From NCBI GenBank assembly GCA_023101725.1, contig JALJCO010009044.1:62001-126000 (forward strand): a DNA stretch of 64,000 bases, given 5' to 3'. The position numbers and the translations under genes were made by a program. Of this stretch, positions 60,717-64,000 are shown one piece after another. The stretch comes from Atherinomorus stipes (lineage: Eukaryota > Chordata > Actinopteri > Atheriniformes > Atherinidae). Positions within the stretch are counted from its first letter, which is position 1, and every line of letters begins with the position of its first letter. The notes beneath the pieces were generated by a model. That model was not told where the DNA came from. It saw nothing but the letters and a program-made list of their open reading frames with translations, and did no database searches.

Positions 60717-61298
60717 CACACTCAAAAATAGAGGTACGAGACAGGAACATTTCTGTACCTGTAGGTACATTTTTTTTTTTTACAAATGTTCTCTCAAAAG
60801 TACAATATTGGTCTTTATGAAGCCAGAAGTGTACCTATATACTATGGAAAAGGGTCCAAAGTAATATAAAGTACAAATTTATACCATTTCAACCCTAAGG
60901 GTACGTGCAGCATTGAAAAACCTGTGTAGCTTGTACAATAACTATAAATAACAGTCCTTCTAAACGGTAGTATAATTATAGTTATTATATTATGATTTTC
61001 ATAATAATCATAGTAATAATAATATGTATAATAATAATATATGTTTTTGGCCTAATATTTATATAATGATTATTCATTTATTATTAGCATCTTTGATTGT
61101 TGTCATAATCTCTATTTTATTTACTTTTATTCATCATTTTTAATTGGTTTAATTGTACTTTATTAACTCATACAGCTTGATAAGGTACAAAAATGGACCA
61201 GGACCGAAGGGTACAGAAATGTCTTTCAAAAATGAACACCCCCAGCGACAAGCTTTGTACCCTTTAAGTACAAATTGGTACCTCTATTTTTGAGTGTG
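60717..61298. mobile_element. TA-flanked MITE (Tc1/mariner-type)
   Basis: CACACTCAAAAATAGAGGTA at 60717 is exactly mirrored at 61298, with TA on both outer sides (60715-60716 and 61299-61300). GGTAC/GTACC motifs recur at each end. The middle (60960-61150) is an AT-rich region of TAATAAT repeats. No coding capacity. Confidence 0.85.
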
Positions 61299-61557
61299 TA
61301 TAACAGGCTACAACCTCATTGTAAGGACCCCTTTGCATCATATCATGGTGGAGTAGGCATCCTATAGTATCTTTGAACAAGAAGGGCACTTTGAGCATAA
61401 ATGAGGCAAAAACATACTCTACTTCTCAACTTTACTGCAGCAATTTTAGTTGCTCTGCTACATATCAAACTGTAAGAAAAGAAAAGACCAACAATGGTGT
61501 AACTCTGGATGGGAGCTATACTCCCTTAGGTAAGACTTGCACGGAAGTAGACAAATA

Positions 61558-61925
61558 CATCCATCGATCCATCCATCCTTTGGGACAACTAGGTGTTTCT
61601 AAGCTAACTAAGAGTTATCACCTCTTCAGCAAGTCCTGAGTCTCCCGTGAGGCCATCTTCCGTTGTGATATATCTGGAACACTGTTCCCTAGAGGAATCC
61701 AAAAGGCATCCTAACCAGATACCCAAACCAACTCAATTGGCTTCTTTCAACGTGGAGGAGCAGTGACTTTAATTTGACCCTGTTCCAGAAGACTGATTCC
61801 ACCACATATCCCCATGGGTGAGGCAAGACACCCTTCAGAAGAAGCTCATTTCAGATGCTCCTGTAGTGATTCCATCCTTTTGTTTGCTACCCACAGGAAG
61901 TAGAGCCAGTATCTGCAAGAAAAAC
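61558..61925 (-). mobile_element. LINE 3' fragment, decayed, second copy
   Basis: In the minus orientation this aligns with the LINE at 57732-58444: AAATGAGCTTCTTC, CTGCTCCTCCACGTTGAAAG, GGGTATCTGGTTAGGATGCC. It ends in GGATGGATGG (61565-61577), the typical tail of the family. Open frames are broken throughout. Confidence 0.75.
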
Positions 61926-62158
61926 TGATGTATCTTCTACCACCATCACCTCTCCTACCTCATAGAATTTCTAAGTTCAATACATTAGGAGCAGGCAACT
62001 GATTTTCTGATGAGCCAATAGTTTTCTATCAAATAATACAATAGCTGAATATATGATAATAAATAAAGGTGAACATTTTGTCCTGTTATGAATTTCTGTG
62101 GGTGGAAACAACTGCATGTGGTGAATATGCTCAGCATTTTTATGAGAGGAATACAAAC

Positions 62159-62307
62159 CTTTGATCCACATTGTGCTTCCCTCTGTTAGAGGTGCAGATT
62201 GTGACTCTCGCTCTGATGCAAGGCTGTGAGGATGATCAATTTGAACATTTAAATCTGACTGGACAAAGTTTGTAGATGTTGCGTCCTTGTGGTAAAAGTT
62301 TGATCCA
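62159..62307 (-). CDS. Candidate internal exon of an unidentified host gene
   Basis: On the minus strand a pyrimidine tract ending TTTTCTTGACTTTCAG is followed by an open block of 149 nt that ends AAAG before GTTTGT, a usable donor. The frame encodes GSNFYHKDATSTNFVQSD, then SLASERESQSAPLTEGSTMW: balanced, unrepetitive composition unlike the chance ORFs around it. The block begins at phase 2 and ends at phase 1. The phase-2 entry is exactly what exon 63077-63093 supplies across an intron of 769 bp. I do not recognise the protein. It could still be chance, since splice-like signals are common, and no further exon was found at lower coordinates. Confidence 0.4.
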
Positions 62308-63076
62308 CTGAAAGTCAAGAAAAATCTGAATTCAATAATAGGTCAAATATAAATAATCTTTTATAACAACGTGCAACAGCATTTAATCAGCATATTGGTT
62401 TAACGTGACAAATAGCATGCAATGGAAATGAAAATAAGCATATATAGTTCAGTTTATCTTCTCCATTTCATTATAACATAAAGCTGACGTTTTTCTAGCA
62501 CAGCAGTGTCATAAATACTATAAACTTTAAATAACTTAACTGCAAAGACAAGCAGGACTGAGTCTTGTTGAAAATTAATAATAAACTAACTAGATGCGGC
62601 TTAAAAAAAAAGAAGAAGAACGAGAAGGGGCAAATACTTTCAACCTTACTGAACAACCAACTTGCAAAAAATAAGTGAAACATAAATGTCGCTTGATGAA
62701 CAAAGATATATTTCATTTCCCAAACTGAATAAAGTAATTACAGTGAGCTCCAATCAGCAGAAGTGGTGGAACACTGGAGAGCTGACAGATTGCTATCTGC
62801 CTGACAGAGGCGAGTCAACAACACCTCTATCTTCCCTCACATTTCCCCCGAGGCCACAACTCTTTATCTCTTCATTACCAACTGATAGGAGATGGGGCCA
62901 TGACAGTTAATTACATGACTGGGATGTGTGTGACAATGAGCATGTTTGTTAATATGTCGTCATCCTAAACAATTTGGGCGTGCACTGCAGCACATGTGTT
63001 ACTGGCATTTTCTGAGGAGCCGATGAGCAGGAGATGCATGTGATGACTGTCACCGACAGCCCCCGCCAGGGCCTAC

Positions 63077-63093
63077 CTGTAAAGCCTCTCCAT
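63077..63093 (-). CDS. Candidate first coding exon, partner of 62159-62307
   Basis: On the minus strand, ATG at 63093 reads MERLY and then two bases before a good donor (TTACAG|GTAGGC). Joined to the exon at 62307 the codon AGT is completed and the frame stays open. The frame is also open upstream of this ATG through purine-rich sequence, so the true start or exon boundary is uncertain. The upstream region (63100-63300) has modest GC and no clear TATA box. Confidence 0.35.
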
Positions 63094-64000
63094 CGTCTCC
63101 TCCTCCCCTTTTCCCTTTATCTGTCCTCTTCCTCCTCTCGTTATAACGTTTCCACACCCCCTACCCCTCCAGTCACTTCCGTCACTGCTATCGTCACCTG
63201 AGGGTGTCTATGTCCCACGATGCATTGCAATCTGTCCATGCCCCTGGCCCGTGATGGAACTGCAGTGACATCTACTGAGAGAGGAGAGGAGAAGGATTGA
63301 GATTAGAGGAGAAGAAGAAGTAGTAAAAGGGGAGGAAATTGCAAGAATAAGATGGGGCGGGGGGGTGACAACTCACTATTTCACTATTTAGAAACTAATA
63401 GCTGAAAGATGGGGGGAAAAAGGACAACATTATAGCAGTGTCAAACTTTAACTTGTATTCACTAGTGATTTAACATGAGCTCAGATTAACCACATTTTGA
63501 GACCAGTTCAACTATACAAGTATATTTTTGTTTCTCTGTAGTTTTTCACCCGTCCATCATGCCTTGTGTGCAGGTAATTGTTTATCTTTGCACCAACAGT
63601 TCTAGTCAGTGGGCTTTACAGGCTGTCTGTGTGTTTGTAATTATTGTCTTAGCCACAGGCTGTCAAACCCCATTACATAAGGTCAAGCTCAAATGACTTT
63701 CCAGAGCCAATGACAATAATTTGATGACACGCACACGTGCATTACTCAATCGTGAACTGGCAGAAGCATGCATAGACATGTTTATTAACAGAAACACAGA
63801 CTCACTAAGCTTACACAAAGAAACATGAACGCATGAGCAAGAACTCATGCAGAAAATACAGAGAAAAATTAGCTTTTTTTTTTTTTTTACTGGCACCTTT
63901 ACTATGAATAAATCAGAATCTAGTTTACATAAAGCATCTATTTCTTCAAATGTGATTTGGACTTACAGTATGAGCAGAAAGCAATCACTGTGCTGTAACA
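63094..64000. other. Possible upstream region, otherwise unannotated
   Basis: C/T-rich then purine-rich sequence at 63085-63360, with a G-tract at 63357-63366, precedes the candidate first exon on the minus strand and might hold its 5' untranslated region. The remainder to 64000 shows no gene. Poly-T at 63874-63888. Confidence 0.3.

Noticed and set aside
1..64000. CRISPR arrays, rRNA genes, bacterial-style operons, integrated virus genes
   Set aside because: I scanned for regularly spaced repeats, conserved rRNA segments and long open frames. None was seen, and the composition is vertebrate.

Overview
The window reads as nuclear DNA of a teleost fish, probably a percomorph. It is AT-rich with many microsatellites, and nearly every recognisable feature is a fish-type transposable element: Tc1-like, hAT, PIF/Harbinger (HARBI1 type), piggyBac-like, several families of TTAA-flanked miniature elements, tRNA-derived SINEs, LINE 3' ends and a Penelope-like retroelement. 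I see no bacterial genes, CRISPR arrays, rRNA genes or convincing stand-alone tRNA genes. Most open frames are short chance ORFs. The only host-gene candidate is a pair of exon-like blocks on the minus strand at 62159-62307 and 63077-63093, with matching splice phases.

Layout. 1-9400: a MITE with 43-bp inverted ends (3266-3974); a dead Tc1-like transposon (4400-6785) whose transposase gene is interrupted by two hAT-type insertions, each with a clean 8-bp target duplication; and a TTAA-flanked MITE (8903-9377). 9400-20800: mostly unannotated, with a MITE built on GGGCGTGTC tandem repeats (14970-15180), a TTAA-flanked element (15288-15831), and a broken SINE running into a 1.5-kb hAT element (17474-19128). 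20800-30800: an element with telomere-like GGTTAG repeats, microsatellites, a relative of the 15.3-kb element (27937-28219), a foldback TTAA element (29337-30106) and a decayed Tc1-like copy. 33400-39100: LINE tail, hAT elements, palindromic ATT repeats, a full SINE and a 1.77-kb piggyBac-like element.

41400-45500: a hAT end, a Penelope-like 3' fragment ending in a perfect 27-bp inverted copy of itself, a small MITE, two abutting TTAA-flanked MITEs and another hAT end. 47580-52338: two internally deleted Harbinger elements in opposite orientation, flanking a G-rich block and a SINE. 54186-56142: a hAT-ended composite holding a rearranged second copy of the 29.3-kb foldback element, itself interrupted by about 1 kb of extraordinarily C-poor sequence. 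57668-58735: a three-level nest (hAT MITE, LINE, foldback MITE). 60717-61298: a TA-flanked MITE. 61558-61925: a second LINE remnant. Then the candidate host exons.

No intact mobile-element protein is present, so all the copies here look non-autonomous. The insertions cross-date one another: Tc1 is older than the two hATs inside it, and at 57.7-58.7 kb the hAT MITE predates the LINE, which predates the foldback MITE. All family names rest on hallmark motifs, inverted ends and target duplications read by eye; no database was searched.
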